The translations under genes were made by a program, and so were the position numbers. Shown here piece by piece: positions 26,753 through 35,578 of a stretch of 64,000 bases of DNA (position 1 is the stretch's first letter; each line of letters starts with the position of its first letter). The stretch is from G942493215 sp942493215 (lineage in GTDB: Bacteria; Bacillota_I; Bacilli_A; RF39; UBA660), in contig OW818670.1 of assembly GCA_942493215.1 (NCBI GenBank), forward strand, positions 310,001 to 374,000, written 5' to 3'. Below the pieces are notes generated by a model. The model saw only the letters and a list, made by a program, of their open reading frames with translations. It ran no database searches and was not told the DNA's origin.

Positions 26753-27211
26753 ATGAACAAGAAAATGTCTTTAATGGGTGTTGGTGGCAAGATAGCAATT
26801 GTGCTTGTAATTTCATTAATTGTAACTGCAAGCATCAACTATTTATTAAGTCCCTTATTTGAAATAACTAAAAACATTCATACTCTTTATACTACTGCCA
26901 TCATCTTAATAGTGGTTGGCTTTTCGCTTAATCTTATTGCTGCTTTTACAATGATGCACGCATATAAAAAGGATCAATTAGCAACAAGTGGATTATACTC
27001 AATTTTTTTAAACCCTATGTATGTTTGCCAAATTTTTATTACTTTACCTGGAATTCTTTTATTTTTCAATTCGTGGCTTGTAATAATTACCATTATTCCT
27101 ACTTTTATTGCGTCAAAAAAATTTGTAAAAGAAGAAGAAAAATATTTAAATAATAAATTTGGAAGTACATATAAAGATTATAAGAAAAAAGTATTATTTA
27201 AATTTCTATAA
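26753..27211 (+). CDS. Isoprenylcysteine methyltransferase (ICMT/PEMT)-like membrane protein
   Basis: 152 residues with about four helices. The C-terminal half, LATSGLYSIFLNPMYVCQIFITLPGILL and KFVKEEEKYLNNKFGSTYKDYKKKV, reproduces the ICMT/PEMT-like core (GxYxxxRNPMY, EExxLxxxFGxxYxxYxxxV). Such proteins methylate small hydrophobic or lipid substrates using SAM, although many bacterial members are uncharacterised. Co-transcribed with the 62-residue membrane protein and under TetR-type control, so probably a response to a hydrophobic compound. Starts behind AAAGGAGG. Confidence 0.72.
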   Translation: MNKKMSLMGVGGKIAIVLVISLIVTASINYLLSPLFEITKNIHTLYTTAIILIVVGFSLNLIAAFTMMHAYKKDQLATSGLYSIFLNPMYVCQIFITLPGILLFFNSWLVIITIIPTFIASKKFVKEEEKYLNNKFGSTYKDYKKKVLFKFL

Positions 27212-27212
27212 T

Positions 27213-27246
27213 AAAATACCATATGGATTAAACCATATGGTATTTT
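27213..27246. terminator. Strong bidirectional terminator
   Basis: AAAATACCATATGG / CCATATGGTATTTT around a six-base loop between convergent genes. Confidence 0.85.
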
Positions 27247-27257
27247 TATTTTCAAAA

Positions 27258-28211
27258 TTATAGCTTTAATTGCTTTCTAAAAACAATAGCCGAATCTGGC
27301 TTTCTATCATCTTCCCATAATATACCTACTGGACTTTTAAATGTAATAAACTCACTAAAATATTCTTTTAATAATTCCATAGTTTGTGGCAAATTAAATA
27401 TTATAGGAAAGGTTTCTTTATAAGAGCTATTTATTGTTGTATCAAATAGATATGCAACAAGCATTGTACCATTAACATTTAAATGTTGAGAAAGTTTATC
27501 TATAAGTCTTTTAAAGGCTTCTAAATCTTCAGGTGTCCTTGCAAATTGTGCTAAGTTTGCTAAATTAATATTATCATAAGAACCAAAATCATCTTGTTTA
27601 TAAATATCATTTTCAATAAACCTAGGAACAACCGATTGCATAGAATCTCTGGCTTTCAAATAAGATTCATCATCTTTTAAATATAAATTTGTTTTTACTA
27701 ATACTCTTGCCTGTACTTCATCTGAAGTAAACATTTGTCTTCTTATTTGTTCTCCTGTATATTTATCAAATATAGCTTTCCAAAAAAGATATGAATCATA
27801 ATCAAACTTTTTCAAATAAGGTGCAATTTTTTCAAATGATTCCAAATTAAATACTTTCCCATTATTAATACAATGAGGCAGATAGTACCAATAGCATAAA
27901 TAATTCATAAATTCTTTTCTAGTTAGAGCCATTAATCCAGCTTTTTTTAGAAAAAAGTATTCCTTTGTAAAAGGATTAATATCAACCACTGTATGGTTTT
28001 GGCAGCCCAAGTATGAAGCATTAATAACTGGATCACATGAAGATCCAATAGTTAGAAAAGAACTGTCTTTAAAATTGAAGACAGAAAAACTATCTGCTAT
28101 ATTCACATTTGTAAATGAGAATATATCTAAAAAACCATTATAATCATCTGAAACATAAATATTATCACATCTTTTTGTGGCTATTTCCAGCTTTCTTTCA
28201 TACTCAGCCAT
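27258..28211 (-). CDS. DUF3419-like (BtaA-type) putative SAM-dependent transferase
   Basis: 317 residues, soluble. Near residue 52, FLTIGSSCDPVINASYLGC followed by HTVVDINPFTKEYFFLKKAGLMAL resembles the SAM-binding start of DUF3419/BtaA proteins, which transfer an aminocarboxypropyl group to diacylglycerol in betaine-lipid synthesis. Later VVPRFIENDIY, NINLANLAQF and GTMLVAYLFD fit a methyltransferase-type fold. No partner BtaB-like methyltransferase is adjacent. The family assignment is from pattern memory and the substrate is open. Confidence 0.5.
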   Translation of the reverse strand: MAEYERKLEIATKRCDNIYVSDDYNGFLDIFSFTNVNIADSFSVFNFKDSSFLTIGSSCDPVINASYLGCQNHTVVDINPFTKEYFFLKKAGLMALTRKEFMNYLCYWYYLPHCINNGKVFNLESFEKIAPYLKKFDYDSYLFWKAIFDKYTGEQIRRQMFTSDEVQARVLVKTNLYLKDDESYLKARDSMQSVVPRFIENDIYKQDDFGSYDNINLANLAQFARTPEDLEAFKRLIDKLSQHLNVNGTMLVAYLFDTTINSSYKETFPIIFNLPQTMELLKEYFSEFITFKSPVGILWEDDRKPDSAIVFRKQLKL

Positions 28212-28312
28212 AGTTCATTTCCCCTTAGCAATGAATTATTATAACAGAAAAATAAGAAATGTACATACTGATGCATTTAATTATTAAATATTGATTTAAA
28301 AAGGTGCAAATA

Positions 28313-28346
28313 AAAACTCCTATAAGATTTTATTTATAGGAGTTAA
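28313..28346 (-). terminator. Terminator after the nine-helix membrane protein gene
   Basis: AACTCCTATAA / TTATAGGAGTT with T5 on the minus strand, about 60 bases beyond the stop at 28406. Confidence 0.7.
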
Positions 28347-28405
28347 AAATAGTCAATCTTGGTGGGCTTGATGCACCATTTACTATCTTATAATTAAACA
28401 ATATC

Positions 28406-29260
28406 CTATTTGGTATATTTTAATATTTTCTTGTTCAAAAATAATGATATCAATCCTAATATTATAAAGATTCCGACTAGAAATATAGCCTGAGCTAGTG
28501 ATAATACAAGCCCCATTCTCATTTGTATAATCGTTTGCCCTATAACACATAGCCCAACTACGCTTATAAAGGTCAAGAATATTGGTGCGAATTTATATGC
28601 AATGATTTTTTGCTTAAGAAGAGAAATGCTACACCATATTGAAATTGGCAAAACAATTGCTAGATCTAGAATAAAAGTAGGTTCTGTCGTATATATATCT
28701 ATATTTTCTAACGGTTTATTTGTAATGATGGCAGGAATTATAAAGAATAGCCACTGCAAAACCGAGCATCCACTTAAAATTATAAAGGCAGAAATTCCAC
28801 TTAATTTTTTATTATATATTGCATTTTGATAAATGTCACTCTTAAATATATTATTTAATAATAATATTAAGGAAAATAACGAAAGCGAAAACAAAGGTAA
28901 ATATATTAAAAATAGTTTATTAAAAGTCACACCAAAGATTAAGCAAGATGTATTATATAAAATGGAAACTAACAAACCACCTTGTATAAGTTTATATTTA
29001 TTACTATTTTTCTTATAAATACTAATAATTAGTAAAAAGGTAGCAACAAATATAATTGCTATATCCGTACCTCTAGTAGAACCAACTTTTAATAGAGAGT
29101 CATTTTTATAAATACCGTTTCCATATAGTTCTATTTGTTGCCCATATATATTATTAACGACAAACTGCTTTCCACCCGTACTGTAAAACAATCCCAAAAG
29201 AGAACATATTATTGCAATAATTGCAACCGATATTATCATCATTTTTAAACTTTTATTCAT
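28406..29260 (-). CDS. Polytopic membrane protein, unknown
   Basis: 284 residues with about eight or nine hydrophobic helices (N-terminal SVAIIACIICSLLGLFY-like segment, then evenly spaced helices to the C-terminus, ending LNKKILKYTK). A polar loop at about 28-60 (GGKQFVVNNIYGQQIELYGNG) is predicted outside. No transporter signature seen. Single gene, own terminator. It sits in the group of membrane/stress-like genes between 25.7 kb and the tmRNA, each followed by a similar short motif (see findings). Confidence 0.55.
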   Translation of the reverse strand: MNKSLKMMIISVAIIAIICSLLGLFYSTGGKQFVVNNIYGQQIELYGNGIYKNDSLLKVGSTRGTDIAIIFVATFLLIISIYKKNSNKYKLIQGGLLVSILYNTSCLIFGVTFNKLFLIYLPLFSLSLFSLILLLNNIFKSDIYQNAIYNKKLSGISAFIILSGCSVLQWLFFIIPAIITNKPLENIDIYTTEPTFILDLAIVLPISIWCSISLLKQKIIAYKFAPIFLTFISVVGLCVIGQTIIQMRMGLVLSLAQAIFLVGIFIILGLISLFLNKKILKYTK

Positions 29261-29311
29261 ACTTTATCTCCTATCAATTAAATACCAACTACATTATACC
29301 AATAAAATTTA

Positions 29312-29335
29312 AAAAATCAACTTATTAAGTTGATT
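29312..29335 (-). terminator. Terminator hairpin
   Basis: AATCAACTT / AAGTTGATT with six T on the minus strand. It would stop read-through from the CPBP gene into the membrane protein gene. Confidence 0.6.
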
Positions 29336-29467
29336 CAATATCATAAACTCGAAAAAATTCGAGATCTTTTTTAATGGTGGAGTTGGTGTACCGTTAAACG
29401 AGCTCAATATTATTAATTACATCACTTAAAATTGCAATGCACTTATTCAAATAAAATAACTACTAAA

Positions 29468-30157
29468 TTAGAAAATATAATTGCTCCAATCTAAAAAGCC
29501 ATGAAATATAGTCGGAGCAATAATAGAATTATATTTCATATATAAAAAGTTAAAGATTATATGCCATAAGAAAGTAAAGCACAGTGTAATCCAATTATTA
29601 GCTATATAAGTTATAAAATTCATGTTAGCATAACCCATTTGAAAAGGAATATGCATTATCATAAACAAGAAAGATATTATCAATATAGATGGTATTCTTT
29701 TTTTTATTATTCCATATATTCTCGTTTGAAGATAACCTCTAAAAATAATTTCTTCAACTAAAGCAATGACCAACAAAAAGTAAACAAACTTTTCCATTAA
29801 TATAGATAAAGATCGTATTTCATTACCACCTATCACGTTGCCAAGATTATTTGCTATTAATACTATTAATCCTAGGATTAAACCTAAAAGCATTGACTTT
29901 TTGAAATTTCTTTTTGTAAATCCGATTGAAGATAGTGATTGTTTTCTTAGCTTAATAGCTAAAAAACAAAGAATAGCCAGTCCAACATTTACTTCAATCC
30001 CAATATATAAACCTTTTTTCATATAAATGAGTCCCATAATATAATAAGCCATCATTATCACCAAATATATAATTATAGCTATTATTGCATCTTTTCTATT
30101 ATATTGGCTAACTCCCTCAAAGTAAGTATTATCAATTTTAAAAAACTTTTTTGTCAT
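29468..30157 (-). CDS. CPBP-family intramembrane glutamic protease
   Basis: From ATG 30157 (nine bases after AAAGG) 229 residues, with about seven helices. ALVEEIIFRGYLQTRIYG carries the EExxxR active-site motif, HIPFQMGY and FTFLWHIIFNFLY supply the second and third motif histidines, and FHGFLDWSNYIF closes the domain. CPBP (Abi/Rce1-like) proteases cleave membrane-embedded peptides and often give self-immunity to bacteriocins. No bacteriocin gene is seen nearby. Confidence 0.85.
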   Translation of the reverse strand: MTKKFFKIDNTYFEGVSQYNRKDAIIAIIIYLVIMMAYYIMGLIYMKKGLYIGIEVNVGLAILCFLAIKLRKQSLSSIGFTKRNFKKSMLLGLILGLIVLIANNLGNVIGGNEIRSLSILMEKFVYFLLVIALVEEIIFRGYLQTRIYGIIKKRIPSILIISFLFMIMHIPFQMGYANMNFITYIANNWITLCFTFLWHIIFNFLYMKYNSIIAPTIFHGFLDWSNYIF

Positions 30158-30270
30158 AATCATCATCCTTTAATAATATTTTAAGTAATTAGAATATGTA
30201 ATCATACATATTAATCTCACTAGTGTAAATATATAATATCATATTAAACATTCAATTTCAATTATAACTA

Positions 30271-30297
30271 AAAGAAAAGATCACATCTCTGTAATCT
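30271..30297 (-). terminator. Terminator of tmRNA
   Basis: On the minus strand AGATTAC-AGAGAT-GTGATCT followed by TTTCTTTT, 15 bases beyond the mature 3' end. Confidence 0.65.
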
Positions 30298-30311
30298 CTT
30301 ATTTTTAATTA

Positions 30312-30657
30312 TGGTGGAGCTGAGGAGAATTGAACTCCTGTCCAAAAATAGCTCACAATAAACATCTACAAGTTTAGTTGATTTTTAAATGTCCCAAGGT
30401 TATGATAACCAACCATCAAACCCTTAGTAAGCCTGTAAAATTCATTATTACTACCAGACTAAGTAATAGTATATCCCATTTTATCGAGCCTCTTATAAAC
30501 CTCATGGGATAAGGTAAATAAGAAGCAACTCAGTTACGACTAGGCGTAAACTAAAGTTTGATTAATATTTCTTCCAATTAAATTGGGTTTGCACGTAACG
30601 TGTGCCTTCGACTTGCCGTCTAGAGCCTGCCATTTCTGTCGAAACCAATGCAGCCCC
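30312..30657 (-). ncRNA. ssrA: tmRNA (ssrA)
   Basis: 346 bases including an encoded CCA. The 5' end GGGGCTGCATTGGTTTCGAC and the 3' end with GTTCAATTC T-loop and CAGCTCCACCA pair as the alanine-tRNA-like domain (GGGGCUG/CAGCUCC, one G-U). It rescues stalled ribosomes with SmpB, whose gene is 0.7 kb upstream. The tag frame ends ...NINQTLVYA then TAG TCG TAA, unlike the usual ALAA end. A SigA-type promoter lies directly upstream. Confidence 0.96.
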
Positions 30658-30665
30658 GTGAAGAG

Positions 30666-30694
30666 ATTATAACATAATAATCTCTTTTTTACAA
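30666..30694 (-). promoter_or_regulatory. tmRNA promoter
   Basis: TTGTAA (30694-30689), 17 bases, TATAAT (30671-30666), with transcription expected to begin at or near 30657, the mature 5' G. Confidence 0.75.
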
Positions 30695-31276
30695 CTATAT
30701 ATTAGGCGAAGAATCTTTCTTTACATCCAATTTAAATTCTAATCTTTTTTGTCGCCTAGATTTAGATTCATCATTTCTTTTTTTTATAGACATATTTTTT
30801 AAATATGCCATAACATATTTTGTAGCAAGAGTATCAGGTAATTCAGGATGGCTATTAATAGTATTTTTGTAAACTTCTCTTACTAATTCTGAATCATAAT
30901 CATCATTACTAATAACCGTACCATTCCTAAAGACTTGACAATATACTTGTTGTTGCGCCCTTTGTAAGTGGGTTAATTCTTTACCATTACGTAACGATTC
31001 TATAAAACCAGTATCAAAAGGACATTTCATACAATAACAAATATTAGTAGTCTCACCATCTGGAGTAGATAATTTTGATACCAATAATACATGCTCACAA
31101 TCACGCATTCCCTGTAATAGAATCTCATAATCTAACTTCTCTGCTTTTTTAACTTTTTCTAACAGTTTTTTATAAGCTAATACATTAGGGTCCTGTTCAA
31201 GTAATACCTTTTGCCATTCGCAACCAGTTAATTCATTTTTATATTTTTCATGTTGTTCTTCTAGAACTCTTTTCAT
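30695..31276 (-). CDS. Soluble protein of unknown function with Cys pair
   Basis: From ATG 31276, 193 residues; two start codons a few bases upstream sit inside the ribosome site AAAAGGTG. Mostly helical, with CYCMKCPFDTGF in the middle (CxCxxC, possible zinc or iron site) and DCEHVLLVSKL before it. The last 35 residues are basic (KKRNDESKSRRQKRLEF), suggesting RNA or ribosome contact. It lies between smpB and tmRNA on the same strand and may be co-transcribed with rnr-smpB. No family recognised. Confidence 0.55.
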   Translation of the reverse strand: MKRVLEEQHEKYKNELTGCEWQKVLLEQDPNVLAYKKLLEKVKKAEKLDYEILLQGMRDCEHVLLVSKLSTPDGETTNICYCMKCPFDTGFIESLRNGKELTHLQRAQQQVYCQVFRNGTVISNDDYDSELVREVYKNTINSHPELPDTLATKYVMAYLKNMSIKKRNDESKSRRQKRLEFKLDVKKDSSPNI

Positions 31277-31327
31277 GTAAATCATCACCTTTTAATGTTA
31301 TAACAAGGAAAAAACCAAAACAATTAT

Positions 31328-31774
31328 TTAACGATTTTTATATTTTATTTCTCTTCTCGCCTCTCGCATTTGGTCTTTTTCTTTGATTGATTCTCTTTTA
31401 TCGTAAAGTTTTTTACCTTTAGCTAAGGCCATTAGTATTTTAGCTTTATTTCTAACAAAATATAGTTTTAAAGGAATAATAGTTAATCCTTCTAAAGTAA
31501 CCTTATCTCTAAGTTTCTTTATTTCTTTATTATGAAGTAATAGTTTTCTCGTTCTTGTTTCTTCATGATTAAAGATATTACCCTGTTCATAAGCACTAAT
31601 ATGCATATTTAGTATATATGCTTCTTCATTACGAATAATAATATAACTATCTTGGAAATTGGCTTTACCATTTTTAATGGATTTTACTTCCGTACCGACT
31701 AATGCAATACCAGCTTCATAAGTGTCAATTATTTCATAATCATGATATGCTCTACGATTGTTTATTTCGGTCAT
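31328..31774 (-). CDS. smpB: SsrA-binding protein SmpB
   Basis: 148 residues, the normal length. NRRAYHDYEIIDTYEAGIALVGTEVKSIKNGKANFQDSY and IPLKLYFVRNKAKILMALAKGKKLYDKRESI are the characteristic SmpB blocks; the basic tail REARREIKYKNR inserts into the decoding site. It binds the tRNA-like end of tmRNA, encoded 0.7 kb downstream. Its start overlaps the rnr stop by 23 bases, so translation is coupled. Confidence 0.97.
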   Translation of the reverse strand: MTEINNRRAYHDYEIIDTYEAGIALVGTEVKSIKNGKANFQDSYIIIRNEEAYILNMHISAYEQGNIFNHEETRTRKLLLHNKEIKKLRDKVTLEGLTIIPLKLYFVRNKAKILMALAKGKKLYDKRESIKEKDQMREARREIKYKNR

Positions 31775-33869
31775 TTTTATCAGCTCCTACAATAGTAAAG
31801 TCGATAGCTTTGGTATCTTTATTTGCACTTACAACTTTAACTTTTAACGTATCACCTAAACAGTATCTACTTTTATTCTTTTTACCAGTTACCGATAATG
31901 TTGCTTCATCAAAATCATAATAATCATCTTTTAAACTATCAAGTCTTACTAATCCTTCAATTAAATTAGGTAATTCTACAAATAGTCCAAAATTAGTAAC
32001 CGAACTAATAATACCCGTAAACTCTTCACCAATATGTTTCATCATATATTCAGCCATCTTCATATCATCAACTTCACGTTCACACTCAATAGAAGACTGT
32101 TCCATTTCTGATGAATGTTCCCCAATAACGGTTAACTTTTCATCCCATTGTTTAATATTATCGTAATTCTTATTAAATAAATAATTACGTACTAAACGAT
32201 GAACGGTAAGATCAGGGAATCTTCTAATAGGTGAAGTAAAATGGGTATAGTATTTGCTTGCTAAACCAAAGTGACCAATATTATGTTTATCATATACAGC
32301 TTTTTGCATACTTCTAAGTAACATTGAAGATAAAATATGATATTCTTTTTTATCTTTTAATTGCTCAAGAATATTTTGCATAGCTTTAGGTGTTAGATCT
32401 TTTATCTTACCCGTTAATTTATAGCCTAATAAACTAACAAATTTAATAAATCTTTCCATTTTTTGTTCACTAGGTTTATCATGAATACGATATAAGAATG
32501 GTAATTCCATAAAGTAAATAGCTGTTGCAATTGTTTCATTAGCAACAATCATAAAGTCTTCGATTAACTTTTCACCAACACCACGTTCTCTTAAAACAAC
32601 ATCAATGGCTTCACCTTTATCATTAACAACAATCTTAGCTTCATCAATGTCAAAATCAATATAGCCCCTACGCTCTTTATTACGTCTTAGGATGGTCGCT
32701 AATTCTTGCATCTTTAATAATGTATTGGCAAAGGGTTCATAGCCTTCAGGAGTCGTATTATGCATTAAAATCTGGTTAACTTTTTTATATGTCATTTGTC
32801 TTCTTGAACGGATAACACTTTCATATATATCATAAGTAACAATATCACCTTGATGATTTATTTCCATATCACAGGACATTGCTAAACGATCAGTATCAGG
32901 ATTTAATGAACAAATACCATTAGATAAAGCATGTGGTAACATCGGAATAACCCGATCAGCTAAATACACACTTGTTCCTCTTGATTCGGCTTCCATACCA
33001 ATCGCACTTGTTTCAATAACATAATGACTAACATCAGCAATATGAACACCTAATTTATAATTACCATTATCTAACATCATTAATGAGATAGCATCATCTA
33101 TATCTTTTGTATCATCACCATCAATTGTAAATATCTCTTGATTTCTTAAGTCACGGCGACCTTCAATTTCTTCAGGTGATACTTCTCTTGGAACATTTTC
33201 AACTTCTTGCATTACTTCATCAGAAAAAACCTCATGAATATTAAACTTATTAACAATCGATAATATATCAACACCAGGATCATTTTTATGACCAATTACT
33301 TTAATAATTTCACCACTATAGAGATTATCACGAATTGGTTTAATAATACGAGCTACCACTTTATGACCTGGCATAGCTCCCATAGCTTTATCACTAGGTA
33401 TTTCAACTCTAATCTTTACTTTTTCATCATCTAAAGCAATATAGATATGGTTGTTTTCGATTATTACTTCACCAACTATTTGCTTTATATCACGATCAAC
33501 AACTCTTAATATTCTTCCCTCTAAATCTACACCTTTTTTAGAAGTAATCTCTACTAAAACCTTATCACCATATATAGCGCCATTTAAGTTAGTAGCCGCA
33601 ATGAAAATATCTTCACTACCCTCTACTCCTACAAAGCCATAACCTTTACGTGTCGTTGATAATTTTCCCATAACTAAATGACTATTAGCTAATAGCATAT
33701 ATTTATCTTTATTAGTACGATAAACTTTGCCTTCTGTTTCTAATTTATTTAATACCTTTAATAATTCTTGCATTTCTTCAACTGAAGAAAGCTCCAGTAT
33801 ATCATTTAATTCATAAACGGAAAAGGCCTGTTTATTTTCACTTAAAATAGTTAATATTTTTTCTTCCAT
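31752..33869 (-). CDS. rnr: Ribonuclease R
   Basis: 705 residues from ATG 33869 (behind AGAAGGTGGAAGTT; a GTG three codons earlier overlaps the ribosome site). Order: N-terminal winged helix (about 1-60), two cold-shock OB folds (about 65-210), catalytic RNB domain with IFTIDGDDTKDIDDAISL holding the metal-binding aspartates, HYTHFTSPIRRFPDLTVHR, then a C-terminal S1 domain (about 625-700). It is a 3'-5' exoribonuclease that degrades structured RNA and works with tmRNA-SmpB in non-stop mRNA decay. The tail is short and slightly basic. Confidence 0.96.
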   Translation of the reverse strand: MEEKILTILSENKQAFSVYELNDILELSSVEEMQELLKVLNKLETEGKVYRTNKDKYMLLANSHLVMGKLSTTRKGYGFVGVEGSEDIFIAATNLNGAIYGDKVLVEITSKKGVDLEGRILRVVDRDIKQIVGEVIIENNHIYIALDDEKVKIRVEIPSDKAMGAMPGHKVVARIIKPIRDNLYSGEIIKVIGHKNDPGVDILSIVNKFNIHEVFSDEVMQEVENVPREVSPEEIEGRRDLRNQEIFTIDGDDTKDIDDAISLMMLDNGNYKLGVHIADVSHYVIETSAIGMEAESRGTSVYLADRVIPMLPHALSNGICSLNPDTDRLAMSCDMEINHQGDIVTYDIYESVIRSRRQMTYKKVNQILMHNTTPEGYEPFANTLLKMQELATILRRNKERRGYIDFDIDEAKIVVNDKGEAIDVVLRERGVGEKLIEDFMIVANETIATAIYFMELPFLYRIHDKPSEQKMERFIKFVSLLGYKLTGKIKDLTPKAMQNILEQLKDKKEYHILSSMLLRSMQKAVYDKHNIGHFGLASKYYTHFTSPIRRFPDLTVHRLVRNYLFNKNYDNIKQWDEKLTVIGEHSSEMEQSSIECEREVDDMKMAEYMMKHIGEEFTGIISSVTNFGLFVELPNLIEGLVRLDSLKDDYYDFDEATLSVTGKKNKSRYCLGDTLKVKVVSANKDTKAIDFTIVGADKNDRNKQS

Positions 33870-34001
33870 AACTTCCACCTTCTATATATATTATAGAGTA
33901 ATTAGTAATAAAAGCCTAGCTTATTAATCAATATTTACATTATTTTACAACATTATCTTAATACAAAATATTATCTTTCAAATATATTACTATACAACCA
34001 T

Positions 34002-34024
34002 TAAAAAAGCAGTTAAACTGCTTA
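34002..34024 (-). terminator. Terminator after the 135-residue membrane protein
   Basis: AAGCAGTT-A-AACTGCTT type hairpin with six T on the minus strand, overlapping the stop at 34022. Confidence 0.7.
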
Positions 34025-34429
34025 TTTAAACATAAAGTAACTTATAGCTAAAAATAATAGTTCGGTAACAAAAGTAATACTAGCTAGAATTAAACCACTC
34101 GCAAAACCAGCTCTTGGTAATTCATTGCGGTCATTTTCAGTCATAACTGGAATTCCAGATGGAGGATTCATTCTTCGTACCTTTGGTCTCGCTGTCCCAC
34201 CATCAGATAATGGTGTAACATTGTTAGGCATGCCATTAACAAAATCAGTCCCATTATTAGGATTTACTTGTTGAAAATTAGGATTAACATTCTGGTTACC
34301 AGGAAAAGATACAACATTATTGGGCATATTGTTATTATTTACCCTTCGTTGCTCTCTTAATTGTGCAACCAAAGAAGCTTTAGTTGCCTTAAGTCTTGCT
34401 AACACTGTCATTCTTTCATTTCTATCCAT
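34022..34429 (-). CDS. Tail-anchored Asn/Pro-rich protein, unknown
   Basis: 135 residues: a basic coiled N-terminus (ARLKATKASLVAQLREQRRV), a disordered Asn/Pro/Gly-rich stretch (about 38-75), a basic patch RPKVRRMNPP, and one C-terminal helix (about 110-133). Its ATG overlaps the rmuC stop by one base (TAATG), so it is translated by termination-reinitiation. No family recognised. A role connected to RmuC, itself membrane-anchored, is a guess from coupling. Confidence 0.55.
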   Translation of the reverse strand: MDRNERMTVLARLKATKASLVAQLREQRRVNNNNMPNNVVSFPGNQNVNPNFQQVNPNNGTDFVNGMPNNVTPLSDGGTARPKVRRMNPPSGIPVMTENDRNELPRAGFASGLILASITFVTELLFLAISYFMFK

Positions 34430-35517
34430 TATTCATCTTCTCCTTCAATTAATACTTGGTTATCATCATTACCCAGTTCTACTTGATTGATTGAATTAAA
34501 TCTTTTAGTAATTTTATCAGTTGTTACATGAATATCCTTAACATCTTTACTTACGGTCTCAATACTACGATATAGCTTGTCCCAACGTTCTTTATACCTT
34601 TTAAAGTCTTCATCTAATAATCTTAATTCTTGATGAATAACAACCGCATATTTGTCACGTTCAATATTTTTCATCATTATTTGTAGTGTTGTTAACGTAC
34701 TTATCAAGGTAGTTGGTGAAGTAATCCATACATGTTTCTTATAGGAATACTCAACAATATCTTGATTATAAGCATTTAACTCAGCAAATATAGCTTCGGC
34801 TGGTAAGAATAATATAGCTTGATCAGTTGTAACACCAGGAATAATATACTTACTGCTTATGGCATCAATATGTTTTCTCATATCTTGTTTAAACATCTTT
34901 TCAGCTTGTTCTCTCACGTTATTATCAAGTTTTTTATCAACCATAATTTGATAGTTTTCTAAAGGAAATTTAGAGTCAATGGCAATAAGGCCGATGGGAT
35001 CAGGGGCAAATAAAACACAATCAGCGATTGTTCCATTAGCAAATGGATATTGTAATTTATATATTTTATCATTGTTTTCACCAAAGACACTTGATAAGAT
35101 ATGATGGAGATTAACCTCGCCAAAAATACCCCGCGCTTTTTTATCAGTTAAAACACTTTGTAATGATACAATATCATTAGATAAGATATCTATTTTCTTT
35201 TGGGCTTCATCAATCTTTGATAAACGTTCTAAAACCGATATAAAGGTTTTATTACTCTTTTCAAAATTTTCATCTAATCTTTCATTAACACGATCACTTA
35301 TTAATCTTAAACGATTTTCAATCTGATCATTTAATTTTGTGAAATCGGTATTCATATCTCGACTTAAATTAGATTTAAATTCTCCAAGTTCTTTAATCAT
35401 ATTGGTTTCTAATTTACCTAATCGTTCCGTAATATTTGATTCATTAATATTCTTTGTTAAACTAAAAACACTAATAATTAGAATAATTATTAATAGAATT
35501 AATAATATATACTCCAC
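34429..35517 (-). CDS. rmuC: DNA recombination protein RmuC
   Basis: Start assigned to GTG 35517 after AGAGGAAGTGATAGA, giving 362 residues that begin directly with the membrane helix (EYILLILLIIILIISVF), the usual RmuC layout; a longer frame would overlap the rhodanese gene. A coiled coil follows (about 25-135), then the nuclease-like RmuC core: KKARGIFGEVNLHHILSS, LIAIDSKFPLENYQ, ATTDQAILFLPAEAIFAEL-type segment, and WITSPTTLISTL. RmuC limits inversion of short repeats and DNA damage. Followed by a coupled small membrane protein. Confidence 0.88.
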   Translation of the reverse strand: MEYILLILLIIILIISVFSLTKNINESNITERLGKLETNMIKELGEFKSNLSRDMNTDFTKLNDQIENRLRLISDRVNERLDENFEKSNKTFISVLERLSKIDEAQKKIDILSNDIVSLQSVLTDKKARGIFGEVNLHHILSSVFGENNDKIYKLQYPFANGTIADCVLFAPDPIGLIAIDSKFPLENYQIMVDKKLDNNVREQAEKMFKQDMRKHIDAISSKYIIPGVTTDQAILFLPAEAIFAELNAYNQDIVEYSYKKHVWITSPTTLISTLTTLQIMMKNIERDKYAVVIHQELRLLDEDFKRYKERWDKLYRSIETVSKDVKDIHVTTDKITKRFNSINQVELGNDDNQVLIEGEDE

Positions 35518-35578
35518 TCTATCACTTCCTCTACTATATATATTATAATATAAAATAAGGCAAATTAAAATAAGATAT

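Noticed and set aside
29374..29400. tRNA gene or tRNA relic at 29.37 kb
   Set aside because: Only the CCACCA-like end matches; no T-arm or anticodon arm can be folded. It is kept only as a possible att-like motif.
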